From PVC group bacterium (GTDB lineage Bacteria; Verrucomicrobiota; Kiritimatiellia; CAIKKV01; CAITUY01), in contig CAMBRF010000017.1 in assembly GCA_945870225.1 (NCBI GenBank), forward strand, positions 1 through 64,000: a stretch of DNA of 64,000 nt, in the 5' to 3' direction. The position numbers were made by a program, and so were the translations under genes. Below, piece by piece: positions 11,591 to 20,921 of the stretch. Position 1 is the first letter of the stretch. Each line of letters begins with the position of its first letter. The notes beneath the pieces were generated by a model, which was not told the origin of the DNA, did not search any database, and saw only the letters and a list, made by a program, of their open reading frames with translations.

Positions 11591-12334
11591 TCAGTGCGGA
11601 TGCGAATGCCTGAGGCTATGCGGGCGTTCGAGGCCATGGGCAAGCAGCAGGGGTTCGTCATTCAGGATGACGCATGTGGGGCCGTCGGCCACAACCCTGC
11701 CTCCGTCGAGCACGATTACCCGCTCACAGACCTCGACAACCATTTCCAGATCGTGCGTGGCAATGATCTTGGTGTGGGTGAAGGACTGCAGAAGTTCGAT
11801 CAGACGCCGCCGCGCGCGCGGGTCGAGGTTTGAAGACGGTTCATCCATCACCAGAATGTCCGGCTCCATGGCCAACACCGTGGCGATGGCCACGGCCCGC
11901 TTTTCCCCGGCGGACAGGCGATACGGTGGCCTCGCCCTCACGTGCGTCATGCCCACCCGGTCGAGAGCTGTGGCCACCCTCAACTCTACTTGATCGGGTG
12001 GCCATCCGGCATTCAGAGGACCAAAGGCAACATCCTCCGCCACCGTCGGCATGAACAGTTGGTCGTCCGGATCCTGGAAAACCATGCCCACGGCGCGTCG
12101 GACCAGAACGGCGGTTTCGCGCGTCAGGGCTGCATCACCGATGCGCACTTCTCCCTGTGTGGTTGGCAGGTACCCGTTCAGGTGAAGGAGAAGCGTGGAC
12201 TTCCCTGCCCCGTTGGCCCCCACGAGCGCCACGGAGCCGCCGTGTTCGATGCGAAAAGACACCCCCTGCAGGGCTTTTGTGCCGTCGGGATAAGCGAAAC
12301 ACAAATCTCGAACTTCAACAATGTGGTGGCTCAT
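11591..12334 (-). CDS. cbiO: ECF cobalt/nickel transporter ATPase subunit (CbiO/NikO)
   Basis: 247-residue ABC ATPase of energy-coupling-factor importers. Walker [11 protein letters not shown]-loop region [12 protein letters not shown] (characteristic of CbiO), signature [12 protein letters not shown], Walker [13 protein letters not shown], and switch His in IIATHDLEM. It overlaps cbiQ by 4 nt and is the last gene of a cbiM-cbiQ-cbiO operon. Metal choice is set by the M component; see the NikR-like operator upstream of it. Confidence 0.93.
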   Translation of the reverse strand: MSHHIVEVRDLCFAYPDGTKALQGVSFRIEHGGSVALVGANGAGKSTLLLHLNGYLPTTQGEVRIGDAALTRETAVLVRRAVGMVFQDPDDQLFMPTVAEDVAFGPLNAGWPPDQVELRVATALDRVGMTHVRARPPYRLSAGEKRAVAIATVLAMEPDILVMDEPSSNLDPRARRRLIELLQSFTHTKIIATHDLEMVVEVCERVIVLDGGRVVADGPTCVILNDEPLLLAHGLERPHSLRHSHPH

Positions 12335-13137
12335 GGTGTTATTCCGGTCAGAAGCAGGCCTAGTCCATTTGCCAGATTCCAGGTGCGTGCCGCAAGAAAA
12401 AAGGCCAGACAGCCTGCGATAAACAGCCCGTCGGACGGGCGAAATGAGGAGGGGTGCATCAGCCGGATCTCGCCCTCGAATCCGCGTGCCACCATGGCGC
12501 GGTGGATGCGCTCAGCTCGATCCATGGATCGCAGGAGCAGATGGCCGACCAGCGAGCCATACACACGCAGCCGCAGGGAACGTGACCCGCCGGTACGTAA
12601 CTCCACGCCGCGTATCATCCTAAACCCCTCGTCCGCCATAACGAACAGATAGCGATAGAGGAACAGCAGTTGCATCACAAAGACGCGGGGTACGCCAAGT
12701 TGCTCCAAGCCGGCACCCAGCCGGTGCATGCCGGTGCAGGCGACCAGTGACAAAGCCGCCCCGACCGTCAGGACGAACCGGAACATGATGGAGCCAAACG
12801 AGACCCATCCGCCGGAAATCATGAACGGCCCGAGGGCACCCACCGGTTCCCGATCCAGAAACGGATTAAAAACACCAATGATCAAGGCGAAGGGTGCGGC
12901 CACGAGTATTTTTTTCAGGATGAGCCTCAAGGGGATGCGGCCCACGGTGAGAAGGATGACGGGATAGAGCAGGAAGGGGGTCAGGGCGGACAGCTCATAC
13001 CGGGGGAACGACATCACAATGATGATGAACGCGAGGGTCACCACGGCCTTGGCTCGCGCGTCGAGTCGGTGCGCCGGGGTGTCCAGACGCCCCAGTTCGT
13101 CCAGCCGTCCAATATCGATCCAGTTCGCTGCTCCCAT
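12331..13137 (-). CDS. cbiQ: ECF cobalt/nickel transporter transmembrane subunit (CbiQ/NikQ)
   Basis: 268 residues with about five membrane helices. The N-terminus has the CbiQ pattern DTPAHRLDARAKAVVTL, and the cytoplasmic coupling region ELRTGGSRSLRLRVYGSLVGHLLLRSMDRAERIH is the conserved contact for the ATPase. It couples CbiO ATP hydrolysis to metal uptake through CbiM. Confidence 0.92.
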   Translation of the reverse strand: MGAANWIDIGRLDELGRLDTPAHRLDARAKAVVTLAFIIIVMSFPRYELSALTPFLLYPVILLTVGRIPLRLILKKILVAAPFALIIGVFNPFLDREPVGALGPFMISGGWVSFGSIMFRFVLTVGAALSLVACTGMHRLGAGLEQLGVPRVFVMQLLFLYRYLFVMADEGFRMIRGVELRTGGSRSLRLRVYGSLVGHLLLRSMDRAERIHRAMVARGFEGEIRLMHPSSFRPSDGLFIAGCLAFFLAARTWNLANGLGLLLTGITP

Positions 13138-13155
13138 GGAACTCCTGTTTCAATC

Positions 13156-14205
13156 TCACTCAGTCTTGGGCGCGCGGCGGCTCGAGTGTGCCTTGAGCGC
13201 GAAGCCCACCAGACTGGCTAACCCCAGAGTCAGCACTCCGCCCACAAGCCCCGAAACGGATGTCCCGGCGCTGACCGCAGGCCAGGGTTCCGGCGCGTTC
13301 TCTTTCACGTTTTTGGCTCCGGTCCCGTCTGCCTTGAATCCATAGTCGGGAAGAAAGGCCGTTTTTTTCTGCAAATGTGTCAGGTCTTTATGGAGACCTG
13401 CCTCCGGTCCTGAAACGTCTTTTCCCTCTGTGGCTTTGGCGAGGGACCACTCCAAACCGTCGGGATGAGTGGATGCAAACCAACTCGCCACACCACCCAT
13501 CACGGCGGCGGCGAGTGCCAATCCGATCAGCACAGGCCGCAGAGGGATCGACGATCCCGCTGCTGGATCCGGTGATAACGCTTCCGGGCGCGCTCGGGCG
13601 ACGAAGGACACCACGGCCGCGGTCGCCAAACCTTCGACGGTGCCAATCGCCAGATGAACCGGCAGCATCATGAGGACAAAGGTTTTGAAAGGTAATTCTG
13701 AGATACCGGACGCCGTCGTTTCAAGCACGACGCTCATCGCTCCCAGTTGCAGGCCCGCGACAGCGGCCATGATTGCGGCCAACCAGGCGCGCGAAGTGCT
13801 GTATTCGCCCTTGGTTAGGGGTCGATAGATTAGAGGAAAGGCGATGAATATCGGGAACGCCCCCATGTTGAACATATTGCAGCCCAGGGCCAGCAAGCCG
13901 CCATCCGCGAAGAAGAACGCCTGTACGGTCAGTACTGAGGCAATAACGAGGAAAGCCGCATAGGGTCCGAGCAGAACGGCTAGAATCAGTCCTCCAACGA
14001 GATGTCCGCTCGACCCTGTTCCGGGAATCGAAAAATTGATCATCTGAGCGGCGAAGATGAATGCACCCAGCACACCCATCATCGGGACAAGATTGTCCCG
14101 CAAGGATTGTTGGACCTTTCGGGCGCAGAAGGCGATCAACCCACCCGACACAACCCACATAGTCCCGCCAACGGCGGGTGAGATCAAAGCATCGGCCATA
14201 TGCAT
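13156..14205 (-). CDS. cbiM: ECF nickel/cobalt substrate-binding membrane subunit, CbiM fused to a PDGLE (CbiN/NikN-like) domain
   Basis: About 349 residues. Begins MHMADALISPAVGG: the N-terminal Met-His segment of CbiM/NikM proteins supplies metal ligands, which fixes the start at 14205 and rejects the ORF-track extension. The first ~220 residues are a multi-helix CbiM domain; the C-terminal part contains THPDGLEWSLAKATEG, the PDGLE motif of the auxiliary N subunit, followed by a last membrane helix. So M and N components are fused. The candidate NikR box 33 nt upstream and the presence of nikR suggest nickel over cobalt, but this is inferred. Confidence 0.88.
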   Translation of the reverse strand: MHMADALISPAVGGTMWVVSGGLIAFCARKVQQSLRDNLVPMMGVLGAFIFAAQMINFSIPGTGSSGHLVGGLILAVLLGPYAAFLVIASVLTVQAFFFADGGLLALGCNMFNMGAFPIFIAFPLIYRPLTKGEYSTSRAWLAAIMAAVAGLQLGAMSVVLETTASGISELPFKTFVLMMLPVHLAIGTVEGLATAAVVSFVARARPEALSPDPAAGSSIPLRPVLIGLALAAAVMGGVASWFASTHPDGLEWSLAKATEGKDVSGPEAGLHKDLTHLQKKTAFLPDYGFKADGTGAKNVKENAPEPWPAVSAGTSVSGLVGGVLTLGLASLVGFALKAHSSRRAPKTE

Positions 14206-14238
14206 GTTTGGTTTGCCTCTTCTCTTGGCACGGCAGTA

Positions 14239-14265
14239 GTAATACATATCATATAAACATAACAC
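14239..14265 (-). promoter_or_regulatory. Candidate NikR operator upstream of cbiM
   Basis: On the minus strand the sequence reads GTGTTAT, 13 nt, GTATTAC. The reported consensus for delta-proteobacterial-type NikR is GTGTTAC-N13/14-GTAACAC, so the arms match 6/7 and 5/7 at the right spacing. It lies 33 nt before the cbiM start in an AT-rich stretch suited to a promoter. NikR is encoded 8 kb away. Confidence 0.55.
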
Positions 14266-14300
14266 TGCGCAAGTCGGCGATGACGTGAATCCCGCCTGTC

Positions 14301-14329
14301 TTGACTATTTGAGGTGGCTTGTCTATCGT
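14301..14329 (+). promoter_or_regulatory. Candidate sigma-70 promoter for the metal-efflux operon
   Basis: TTGACT, 17 nt, TATCGT, then seven C residues and ATG 14337. The expected transcription start falls on or next to the ATG, and no Shine-Dalgarno is visible, so the first message may be leaderless. Confidence 0.45.
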
Positions 14330-14336
14330 CCCCCCC

Positions 14337-14606
14337 ATGAAGTTCGGTATGATAGTGTTGGCAGGCCTGCTCACCGCGCTCGCATCTGTCGTGTCGCTTG
14401 GTTCGACATCGCATTGCGAGAGCGATCACGAGGCGGAGAGCAACACCGAATGTGCCTGCGTCTGCTGCTGCGCGCCGACTCTCATCTGCCTCGAAGAGGC
14501 GAGCGGTCTGGCATCGCCTAGGTCTGCTCGCGCTGGTTCTACAGACATGATCTTCCCGGGAAGACTGTTGATTACCGACATCTTCCGTCCACCGACTTCC
14601 GCCTAA
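14337..14606 (+). CDS. Small exported Cys-rich protein preceding the RND metal-efflux operon
   Basis: 89 residues. The N-terminus (MKFGMIVLAGLLTALASVVSL) looks like a signal peptide or membrane anchor; the mature part carries a dense cysteine cluster (ECACVCCCAPTLIC) and ends IFRPPTSA. It is divergent from cbiM and 120 nt ahead of the outer-membrane efflux gene. A role in periplasmic metal binding or sensing is plausible from the cysteines and position; I do not recognise a named family. The start may be ATG 14337 or 14349. Confidence 0.6.
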   Translation: MKFGMIVLAGLLTALASVVSLGSTSHCESDHEAESNTECACVCCCAPTLICLEEASGLASPRSARAGSTDMIFPGRLLITDIFRPPTSA

Positions 14607-14726
14607 GGTCCCCCCTTCCCGTCGTTCGTTGTGCCTGCCTTGTGTTCTGGCGCTAATAACGGTCGTTCCATTGTCGCGCCTTACCCAGCGCCGCTGTCGC
14701 TCTTTTGTCAATCAATCGGAGGATTC

Positions 14727-16016
14727 ATGAATCAGATACCAGATTTTACGCACGCGAGCATTCGCGTTGTGTTCACGCTTGCCCTCATGGGCATGGGGGT
14801 GTGGGCAACCAACGCCCAATCGCAAAACGAACCGGAGGGGGTGCTTACCCTTGACCAGGCGCTTGAATTGGCGCTGATGCACAACACGGAACTGGCGGCA
14901 TTTTCGCACGGGGTTCGGGCGGCGGAAGGCAATGCACGGCAGGCTGGGGTCTTGCCGAACCCGGAATTGGAACTCGAGACAGGGGAGTTCGGCGGCTCCG
15001 GGGCGCGCAAGGGTTATGAGGGTGCTGAATCGTCCCTGCGTCTGACCCAGTCCCTCGAACTGGGAGGAAAACGAGGCAATCGGCAGCGCGTGGCCCTGTC
15101 GGAAGCACGCTTGGCCGGCTGGGATTACGAAGCGAAACGGCTCGATGTGCTTGCGCTCACCAAACAGGCGTTCATTGACGTCCTCCTGGCACAAGGCCAA
15201 CTCATCCTTGCGGAGTCTCAACTAGTTGTCGCCGAGGACGTGAGTAAGGCTGCGGCACAACGTGTAAAGTCTGGCAAGGTTCCCGTCCTGGAGGAAACGA
15301 AAGCAGGCGTCGAAGTGACATCCACCCGAATCGTGAGGGATCGGGCCAGGCGCGAATTAGATGCGGCCAGAAGACGTCTTGCGGCATCCTGGGGAGGGAT
15401 AAAGCCGGTGTTCAGGGAGGCCGGAGGTAACATGGATGCTGTCGCCGCCGTCCCGCCCTTGGGGAGACTCTCCCCTCTACTGGCCGACATGCCAGAGGTC
15501 GCCCGCTGGAACGAGGAAGTGGCGAAGGCCAGAGAATCTCTCGCTCTGGCCAAAGCGACGCGCCTCCCGGATATCGGCGTAAGCGTTGGTATCAGCCGCT
15601 TCGAGGAAGATGGCACCTATGCCGGAACCGCAGGCCTTTCGCTGCCTCTCCCTCTTTTCGACCGCAATTCCGGCGGCATTGTTTCAGCCAAACATCTGGA
15701 AAGTCGCGCGGAGTGCGAACAACGCGCCGCCCATTTACGTGCTACGACCGCTCTGGTTGAAGCCCATAGCCGGCTCGAAACGGCGAGGGCAGAGGCGCTC
15801 ACAACCAAGGCCGAGTTGCTTCCCGGTGCCCAGCAAGCCTTCGATGCGGCACAGACAGGCTATCAAGAAGGAAAATACGGGCACTTGGAGGTGCTGGACA
15901 CTCAGCGGACGCTTAACGAAGCCAAGACACGTTATCTGGATATTCTGGCCGCCTATCACAAGGCGGCGGCCGACGTGGAACGACTGATTGGTGCCCCACT
16001 TAAAACAATTCAATAA
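14727..16016 (+). CDS. czcC: Heavy-metal efflux outer-membrane channel (CzcC/CusC-like, TolC family)
   Basis: 429 residues with signal sequence (FTLALMGMGVWATNAQSQ), then two outer-membrane-efflux repeats rich in Ala/Leu/Glu helices; NPELELETGEFGGSG and RLTQSLELGGKRGNRQRVA are typical CzcC features, and the C-terminus has the matching second repeat. ATG 14727 follows GGAGGA. It forms the exit duct of the tripartite pump with the next two genes. Confidence 0.9.
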   Translation: MNQIPDFTHASIRVVFTLALMGMGVWATNAQSQNEPEGVLTLDQALELALMHNTELAAFSHGVRAAEGNARQAGVLPNPELELETGEFGGSGARKGYEGAESSLRLTQSLELGGKRGNRQRVALSEARLAGWDYEAKRLDVLALTKQAFIDVLLAQGQLILAESQLVVAEDVSKAAAQRVKSGKVPVLEETKAGVEVTSTRIVRDRARRELDAARRRLAASWGGIKPVFREAGGNMDAVAAVPPLGRLSPLLADMPEVARWNEEVAKARESLALAKATRLPDIGVSVGISRFEEDGTYAGTAGLSLPLPLFDRNSGGIVSAKHLESRAECEQRAAHLRATTALVEAHSRLETARAEALTTKAELLPGAQQAFDAAQTGYQEGKYGHLEVLDTQRTLNEAKTRYLDILAAYHKAAADVERLIGAPLKTIQ

Positions 16017-16036
16017 GCAAAACAGCGAGGAACACA

Positions 16037-17377
16037 ATGAAGACGAACGAAGGAAGATGGACGGTTATTCGCGGGCTCTGCGCCCTGTTGGCCGTTTTGG
16101 TGGCGGCGAGCGGATGCGGCAAGGAGAAGTCCGACAAACCTGTCGCACCCGTGGCGGAGGCGGTCGACGAAAAAGAGGCGGCTGTGACCCCATCGGCAAC
16201 TCTTGAGGAACGGTTATCTGCGAAGTGCGAATGCGGCATACCCATTTATAAGTGTGCCGAATGCCGCTACGAAGCCGGTATCGTGAAACTGGCCCCCAGC
16301 CTTTTGAAGAGGGCGGATGGCGGCGGCTTGGTTCAAACGCAGACAGTCATGCGCACCAAGGTGTCCGCGGCATTGCCGACCACCGGAGAGATTGCGCTCA
16401 ACGAGAATGCGGCGGTTCATATCAGCCCCCGTATTGCCGGTATCGTCGAGTCCGTCTCCGTGGATATCGGGGCGCGCGTCAAGGCGGGTGACACGTTGCT
16501 TACTCTGGCCAGCGTGGAACTTGGTAAAACCCTGGCGGAATACGAGCGTAACCGGACCTTAAGCGATCTGACCGAGAAGGTGTTCGCACGGGAAACGAAG
16601 CTCAGGGAGCAGAAGGTGGGCTCCGAACAGGATATGATCGACGCCCAGATGACTTATGAACAGCACCGCACCGACCTGAAGGCGTCCGAACAAACCCTTC
16701 ACGTGCTGGGCTTGACGGAGGAGGATCTGGCCGCGATACGCGTTCCTTCGCACAGCGCGGTGGCGGTGCGATTGCCTGTTCGAGCACCCGTCTCCGGAAC
16801 GATCATCGAGAAACACGCCGTACCTGGAGAAATGGCGGAGGCCGGAAAAGACCTGATGCTGCTCTCCGATCTGACCACGGTATGGGTCTGGGCCAACGTC
16901 CAATCGCGCGATCTCGCGCCCCTGCTTCAGGCCGAGAAACGCGGGGCCGTTGCGGTCGAGGTCATGGTGTCTGCCTTCTCCGACCGTCAGTTCAAGGGTA
17001 CGCTCGATTACGTGGGCGCGACCATGAACGAGCAAACCCGTACAGTGAAAGTGCGCGCCACCGTCAAAAATCCTGACTTTGAACTGCGCCCCGGAATGTT
17101 CTGTGACGTTGCCATCTCTCTCGCCAATGGACAGGCTGAAGAGAGTTTGGTGGTGCCGCGCGCCGCTGTGCTCGCGGACGAGGGCAAGTTCTTTGTCTTC
17201 AAGCACTGGAAGGATGACTTCTTTGTGCGACAGGACGTGCGCAAGGGGCGCGACTTCTTCGGCATGGTGGAGATTCTAGACGGTCTGCAGGCCGGTGAGA
17301 CGGTCGCGGTAGAGGGGGCTTTCCTGCTCAAGTCGGACGTGCTGCGCGAGAAAATGGGCGCCGGTTGCGCTGACTAA
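16037..17377 (+). CDS. czcB: Heavy-metal efflux periplasmic adaptor (CzcB/CusB-like)
   Basis: 446 residues. Lipoprotein signal with lipobox near VAASGC, so membrane-anchored. An unusual Cys-rich segment CECGIPIYKCAECRYEAG lies at about residues 59-76, likely a metal-binding module ahead of the adaptor core. The core follows: PRIAGIVESVSVDIGARVKAGDTLLTL (lipoyl half), helical hairpin, and beta-barrel with PVSGTIIEKHAVPGE. It links the RND pump to the outer-membrane channel. Start has a GCGAGGAA ribosome site. Confidence 0.92.
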   Translation: MKTNEGRWTVIRGLCALLAVLVAASGCGKEKSDKPVAPVAEAVDEKEAAVTPSATLEERLSAKCECGIPIYKCAECRYEAGIVKLAPSLLKRADGGGLVQTQTVMRTKVSAALPTTGEIALNENAAVHISPRIAGIVESVSVDIGARVKAGDTLLTLASVELGKTLAEYERNRTLSDLTEKVFARETKLREQKVGSEQDMIDAQMTYEQHRTDLKASEQTLHVLGLTEEDLAAIRVPSHSAVAVRLPVRAPVSGTIIEKHAVPGEMAEAGKDLMLLSDLTTVWVWANVQSRDLAPLLQAEKRGAVAVEVMVSAFSDRQFKGTLDYVGATMNEQTRTVKVRATVKNPDFELRPGMFCDVAISLANGQAEESLVVPRAAVLADEGKFFVFKHWKDDFFVRQDVRKGRDFFGMVEILDGLQAGETVAVEGAFLLKSDVLREKMGAGCAD

Positions 17378-17397
17378 CCAACGGAAGGATTCTCACC

Positions 17398-20300
17398 ATG
17401 TTCGACAAACTTATTCGCTTTGTGTTGCACCAGCGCTTGCTGGTCATTCTCGGAACGCTCATCGTGGCGGGTGCCGGTCTGTTCGCCTGGAAGACGTTGC
17501 CAGTCGATGCGTTTCCTGACGTCACCAACGTTCAGGTGATGATTCTCACCGACGCGCCGGGTTTGGCCCCGCTCGACGTGGAACAGCAAGTCACTGCTCC
17601 AATCGAACTCGCCATGCAAGGACTGCCGGGCGTGACTCAGGTGCGTTCCCTCTCGAAGGCGGCGCTCTCGCAGGTTATCATCGCGCTGGATGACGGCGTG
17701 GATCTCTATTTCGCCAGGCAACTGGTGTTCCAGCGATTGCAGTCCGCCAAAGAGCAACTGCCCGATTGGGCCGAGCCGGAGATGGGGCCGATCAGCACGG
17801 GTCTCGGCGAAATCTACCAGTACACGCTGGAGAGCGACGCCCACACGCCGATGGAATTGCGGACCATTCAGGATTGGTATATCGCCCCGCAGTTGCGAAC
17901 CATTCCGGGCATCAACGAAGTCAATAGCTTCGGCGGCTTCGTAAAGCAATACCATGTGCTCGTGGACCAGAACCGCCTCCTCAAGTACGGCATTACGTTG
18001 CCTGATGTTTTGGAGGCTATCGAGCGCAACAACGCCAATGCCGGCGGTAACTTTCTGGTGCGGGACTGGGAACAGGCCTACGTGCGGAGTCTCGGGCTGA
18101 TCAGGGGAATTGACGACATTGAGAATATCGTGCTTCACGCTCAGGATGGCGCGCCCGTGTTCCTGCGCGATGTGGCCACCGTCAAACTCGGTCCCGAAAC
18201 CCGGTCGGGCGCGGTGACTCGCGATGGCAAGGGTGAAGCCGTGGCCGGCATGACCATCATGCTCAAGGATCAGAACTCCAAGGTGGTGGTGGATGCCGTC
18301 AAGAAGGCGATTCCAAAGATTCAGGCCGGCCTGCCACGGGGGGTCAAGATCAACCCCTTCTACGATCGAACCGCGCTGATCCAAGCCTGCATTCGCACGG
18401 TGGCGGATGCCCTCTGGCAGGGAGGACTGCTCGTCATTCTCGTCCTATTCCTATTCCTGGGAAACCTGCGCGCGGCTTTGATCGTAGCGCTGTCCCTGCC
18501 GCTGACCGCATTCTTTGCATTCATTCTGATGAAAACCCAGGGGGTGACGGCGAATTTGATGAGCTTGGGAGGACTGGCCATTGCCTTGGGGATGATTGTC
18601 GATGCGTCGATCGTTGTCTGCGAGAACATCTCAAGGCACCTTTCCGAAAAAAAGGGCCGTGGGTTGTTGAGATTGGAGACCATTTACGAGGCGGTTCGTG
18701 AAGTGGCACGGCCAGTGGTCTTTGCGATTCTAATCATCATCATCGTGTTCCTGCCGCTTTTCTCGCTTCAGCAGATGGAAGGGAAGATGTTTCGTCCATT
18801 GGCCCTGACCATGTGCTTTGCCATGGTGGGTTCGCTCCTGGTCGCGCTCACCATCATTCCGGTACTGTGCTCCTTCTTCATGCGCGCGCAAGGGGAATGC
18901 CGGGACAACGCGGTCATACGCCTCGTCAAACGCGGCTATCTGCCGGTACTCGCCTTCTCACTGCGGCGGCCAAGGGCCCTGGTGGTGGGTGCCAGTGTGT
19001 TGCTTGCCGGCGCCCTGGCGCTGGCGCCGTTGCTGGGCACGGAGTTCCTGCCGCAGTTGGATGAGGGGGCCATCGCCATCAACGTGGTTCGGTTGCCATC
19101 CGCATCGTTGGACGGCTCGGTCGCTGTGGGCACGGAGATCGAACGTCGGATCCTCGCGCACTTTCCGGAGGTTCGGACGGTTGTCACCAAGACCGGGCGT
19201 GCGGAAATCTCCGAGGATCCCATGGGGCCCGAGCAGAACGACGTCGTCATCATGCTGCATCCCAAGGGAGAGTGGAAAAGCAAACGGTCCAAACCTGAAC
19301 TCGTGGCGGCGATGCAGGAGGAACTGGCGGTTATACCGGGGATTCGCTTGTCCTTTTCCCAGCCCATCGCCTTGCGTGTGAACGAGTTGATTTCCGGGAT
19401 CAAGAGCGATCTGGCCATCAAGTTCTTTGGCTCCGACCTGGAAATACTGCGGGAGAACGCCAACCGTGCGGCAGCGCTTATGAAAGGCATTCCTGGAGCC
19501 GAGGATGTGAGAGTCGAGCAGGTTTCGGGATTTCCGCAGGTGGAAATCGTGCCTGACCGCAAGGCCATCGCCCGGCACAAGATCAACATCGCGGACATCA
19601 ACGAACTCGTCGAAACTGCGGTGGGCGGCAAGGTTGCCTCGACGGTCGTCGAACAGGAGAAACGCTTCGCGATTTTGGTGCGCTTCCCCGTTGAGTTGCG
19701 GCGCGACATCCCGGAGTTGGAACGACTTCTTGTGCCATCGCCTGACGGTGCCCGTATCCCTTTGGGGGAACTGGCCGAAATACGAGAAGTGGAAGCGCCC
19801 GCGCAGGTTAGCCGTGAAAACGGGATGCGCCGCGTGGTCGTCGAGTGCAATATCAGAGGGCGTGACATGGGTGGATTCGTGGCGGAAGTCCGCAAGGCGA
19901 TTCAACCGGTTGTCGGGGCGCTGCCCGAAGGCTATTTCGCCGACATTGGCGGCCAGTTCGAAAACCAGCAACGTGCCATGCGGCGACTGTCCATTGTCAT
20001 CCCGGTATCTCTGCTATTGATCTTCCTGATGCTATTTTCGGCATTCAATTCAATGAAGAGCGCATTGCTGGTTCTGGTGAACCTGCCGTTTGCCCTGATC
20101 GGAGGGATTCTCATCATCGTCCTGTTGAAAATCCCCCTGAGCGTCTCGGCATCCATCGGGTTCATTGCGCTGTTTGGCATAGCGGTTGAGAACGGCGTGC
20201 TGCTCGTCTCCTTCTTTGATCAATTACGCAAGGAGGGAATGAGTCCCAAAGATGCCGTGCAACGCGGTTGCGAGCTGCGCTTAAGGCCGCTCATGATGAC

Positions 20301-20511
20301 GGCGATGACGACTTTGCTGGGGTTGTTGCCATTGGTGTGGGCCACAGGAAGCGGGTCCGAGATTCAACGACCGCTGGCGGCCGTGGTGCTTGGCGGGATG
20401 GTATCGGCTATGTTGTTAACGCTCATTGTGTTGCCGGCGCTGTACTATCTGGTTGAAAGTTACAGGGAAAAGAAGGATGAAAAGCTAACAGACATGGAGA
20501 TAAAGTCATGA
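17398..20511 (+). CDS. czcA: Heavy-metal efflux RND transporter (CzcA/CusA family)
   Basis: 1037 residues, the full HME-RND length, with 12 membrane helices in the usual 1+5+1+5 layout and two large periplasmic loops. TM4 reads IALGMIVDASIVVCENISRHL; the DFG Asp typical of divalent-cation CzcA proteins is absent and the segment looks more like the CusA/HME4 pattern, but the diagnostic copper-binding methionines cannot be mapped by eye, so metal identity is open. SEDPMGPEQNDV is a common HME motif. It overlaps the PII-like gene by 4 nt. Confidence 0.93.
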   Translation: MFDKLIRFVLHQRLLVILGTLIVAGAGLFAWKTLPVDAFPDVTNVQVMILTDAPGLAPLDVEQQVTAPIELAMQGLPGVTQVRSLSKAALSQVIIALDDGVDLYFARQLVFQRLQSAKEQLPDWAEPEMGPISTGLGEIYQYTLESDAHTPMELRTIQDWYIAPQLRTIPGINEVNSFGGFVKQYHVLVDQNRLLKYGITLPDVLEAIERNNANAGGNFLVRDWEQAYVRSLGLIRGIDDIENIVLHAQDGAPVFLRDVATVKLGPETRSGAVTRDGKGEAVAGMTIMLKDQNSKVVVDAVKKAIPKIQAGLPRGVKINPFYDRTALIQACIRTVADALWQGGLLVILVLFLFLGNLRAALIVALSLPLTAFFAFILMKTQGVTANLMSLGGLAIALGMIVDASIVVCENISRHLSEKKGRGLLRLETIYEAVREVARPVVFAILIIIIVFLPLFSLQQMEGKMFRPLALTMCFAMVGSLLVALTIIPVLCSFFMRAQGECRDNAVIRLVKRGYLPVLAFSLRRPRALVVGASVLLAGALALAPLLGTEFLPQLDEGAIAINVVRLPSASLDGSVAVGTEIERRILAHFPEVRTVVTKTGRAEISEDPMGPEQNDVVIMLHPKGEWKSKRSKPELVAAMQEELAVIPGIRLSFSQPIALRVNELISGIKSDLAIKFFGSDLEILRENANRAAALMKGIPGAEDVRVEQVSGFPQVEIVPDRKAIARHKINIADINELVETAVGGKVASTVVEQEKRFAILVRFPVELRRDIPELERLLVPSPDGARIPLGELAEIREVEAPAQVSRENGMRRVVVECNIRGRDMGGFVAEVRKAIQPVVGALPEGYFADIGGQFENQQRAMRRLSIVIPVSLLLIFLMLFSAFNSMKSALLVLVNLPFALIGGILIIVLLKIPLSVSASIGFIALFGIAVENGVLLVSFFDQLRKEGMSPKDAVQRGCELRLRPLMMTAMTTLLGLLPLVWATGSGSEIQRPLAAVVLGGMVSAMLLTLIVLPALYYLVESYREKKDEKLTDMEIKS

Positions 20512-20849
20512 AGGCCATTGTCGCATATGTTCAACCGTTCATGCTGGAAAAAATCATGGATGCGTTACGAGCGAAGAGAATTCACGGGGTGACCGTGATC
20601 CAGTGCTTGGGGTTCGGGCGCCGGATTGATGGAAACAGTCCGCACTACGAAGACCCGGCGGTGGAGTTGGGTTTCGCGCCAAAAAACAAAATTGAGGTTG
20701 TCTGCCGGGATGATGAAGTGCCAACAATTGTTCAAACAATCCGGGAGAGTGCGCATACCGGTCGGCATGGTGACGGGAAGATTTTTGTGACGGAAGTGAC
20801 ACTCGCCGTTGATGTGCGGACGGGCGAGGAGGGCGAGTCGATCTTGTAG
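20508..20849 (+). CDS. PII-like protein of the metal-efflux operon (PII-NG type)
   Basis: 113 residues with the PII fold pattern: N-terminal KAIVAYVQPFMLEKIMDALR and the C-region signature HTGRHGDGKIFVTEV. The T-loop region (FGRRIDGNSPHYEDP) differs from GlnB/GlnK and lacks the uridylylated Tyr context. It is translationally coupled to the RND pump and has no amtB or glnA nearby. A PII subgroup associated with CusA/CzcA-type pumps has been described (often called PII-NG); this fits. It probably senses a small ligand or metal to tune efflux. Confidence 0.85.
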   Translation: MKAIVAYVQPFMLEKIMDALRAKRIHGVTVIQCLGFGRRIDGNSPHYEDPAVELGFAPKNKIEVVCRDDEVPTIVQTIRESAHTGRHGDGKIFVTEVTLAVDVRTGEEGESIL

Positions 20850-20921
20850 GCCAGGGAGACGCTTTTATATTGTTTGCCGCAATAATCCCCGGGGTATCTC
20901 GCGCTTGAATCCCCCGGGGGG

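Noticed and set aside
14206-14336. Cobalamin riboswitch ahead of cbiM
   Set aside because: No B12-box or extended conserved structure; the space is about 130 nt and instead contains a NikR-like palindrome and a divergent promoter.
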